A stretch of 5,123 bases of DNA. It comes from an uncultured Lachnospiraceae bacterium (GTDB lineage Bacteria > Bacillota > Clostridia > Lachnospirales > Lachnospiraceae). The notes below the pieces were generated by a model. It was not told where the DNA came from, did not search any database, and saw only the letters and a list, made by a program, of their open reading frames with translations. A program made the translations under genes and the position numbers. Below, one piece after another: positions 5,006 through 5,123 of the stretch. The DNA is taken from positions 1 through 5,123 of the forward strand of contig CAJTOK010000090.1 of NCBI GenBank assembly GCA_910577825.1, given 5' to 3'. Each line of letters begins with the position of its first letter. Positions within the stretch are counted from its first letter, which is position 1.

Positions 5006-5123
5006 GTATTTAATTCCTTTTTAAAATATAATATATTTGATGGATTATCCCCGAATAAATACCAAATTTCGTTACTATTCAGGCTTTAGGGTATAAAAAT
5101 AAATAATTTTTGCCAAAACATAT

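Noticed and set aside
390..5067. Shared GAATAAATA near both ends (minus strand about 400-408, plus strand about 5054-5062)
   Set aside because: The copies are in opposite orientation, so they cannot be att direct repeats, and a 9-base AT-rich match is expected by chance.
5040..5099. Rightward mini-ORF of under 20 codons starting at ATG 5040
   Set aside because: There is no ribosome site upstream, only AT-rich DNA, and nothing recognisable in the short peptide.
1..5123. CRISPR array, tRNA or rRNA gene
   Set aside because: No regularly spaced repeats, cloverleaf-like sequence or conserved rRNA stretches were seen on either strand.

Overview
The window looks like a small integrative mobile element in a low-to-moderate GC Firmicute, most likely a gut Clostridia/Lachnospiraceae-type bacterium. 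The basis is strong AGGAGG-type ribosome sites, AT-rich intergenic DNA, a Tn916-type integrase with a small helix-turn-helix excisionase, and a neighbouring PF09820-type 'AAA-ATPase-like' gene of a kind common in these bacteria. The organism call is inference, since there is no rRNA or other marker gene.

Layout: all credible genes lie on the minus strand, so transcription runs right to left. Positions 1-352 hold the start of an AAA-ATPase-like gene cut by the window edge, probably flanking DNA. Positions 353-489 are intergenic, with a possible -10 box for that gene and a strong terminator (431-466) that ends the integrase transcript. Next come the tyrosine recombinase (490-1701), the excisionase-like protein (1787-1972), a HerA/FtsK-type P-loop ATPase (2020-3072), an unrecognised gene that appears split by a frameshift in a T5 run (3085-3498 plus 3330-4169), and a second unrecognised gene (4159-4878). 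The very AT-rich stretch 4879-5123 carries two candidate leftward promoters and a spaced inverted repeat, with no supportable gene.

How they may work together: the four genes from 4878 down to 2020 are tightly packed (11-nt overlap, fused or overlapping halves, 12-nt gap), and the xis and int genes follow on the same strand. One leftward transcript starting near 4920 and ending at the 437-466 hairpin would cover everything. Int and Xis would integrate and excise the element. The ATPase, possibly with the two unknown proteins, could move or process its DNA. No relaxase, replication initiator, secretion component, resistance or toxin gene is visible, so the module is either a very compact, poorly described mobile element or the left part of a larger one running past position 5123.
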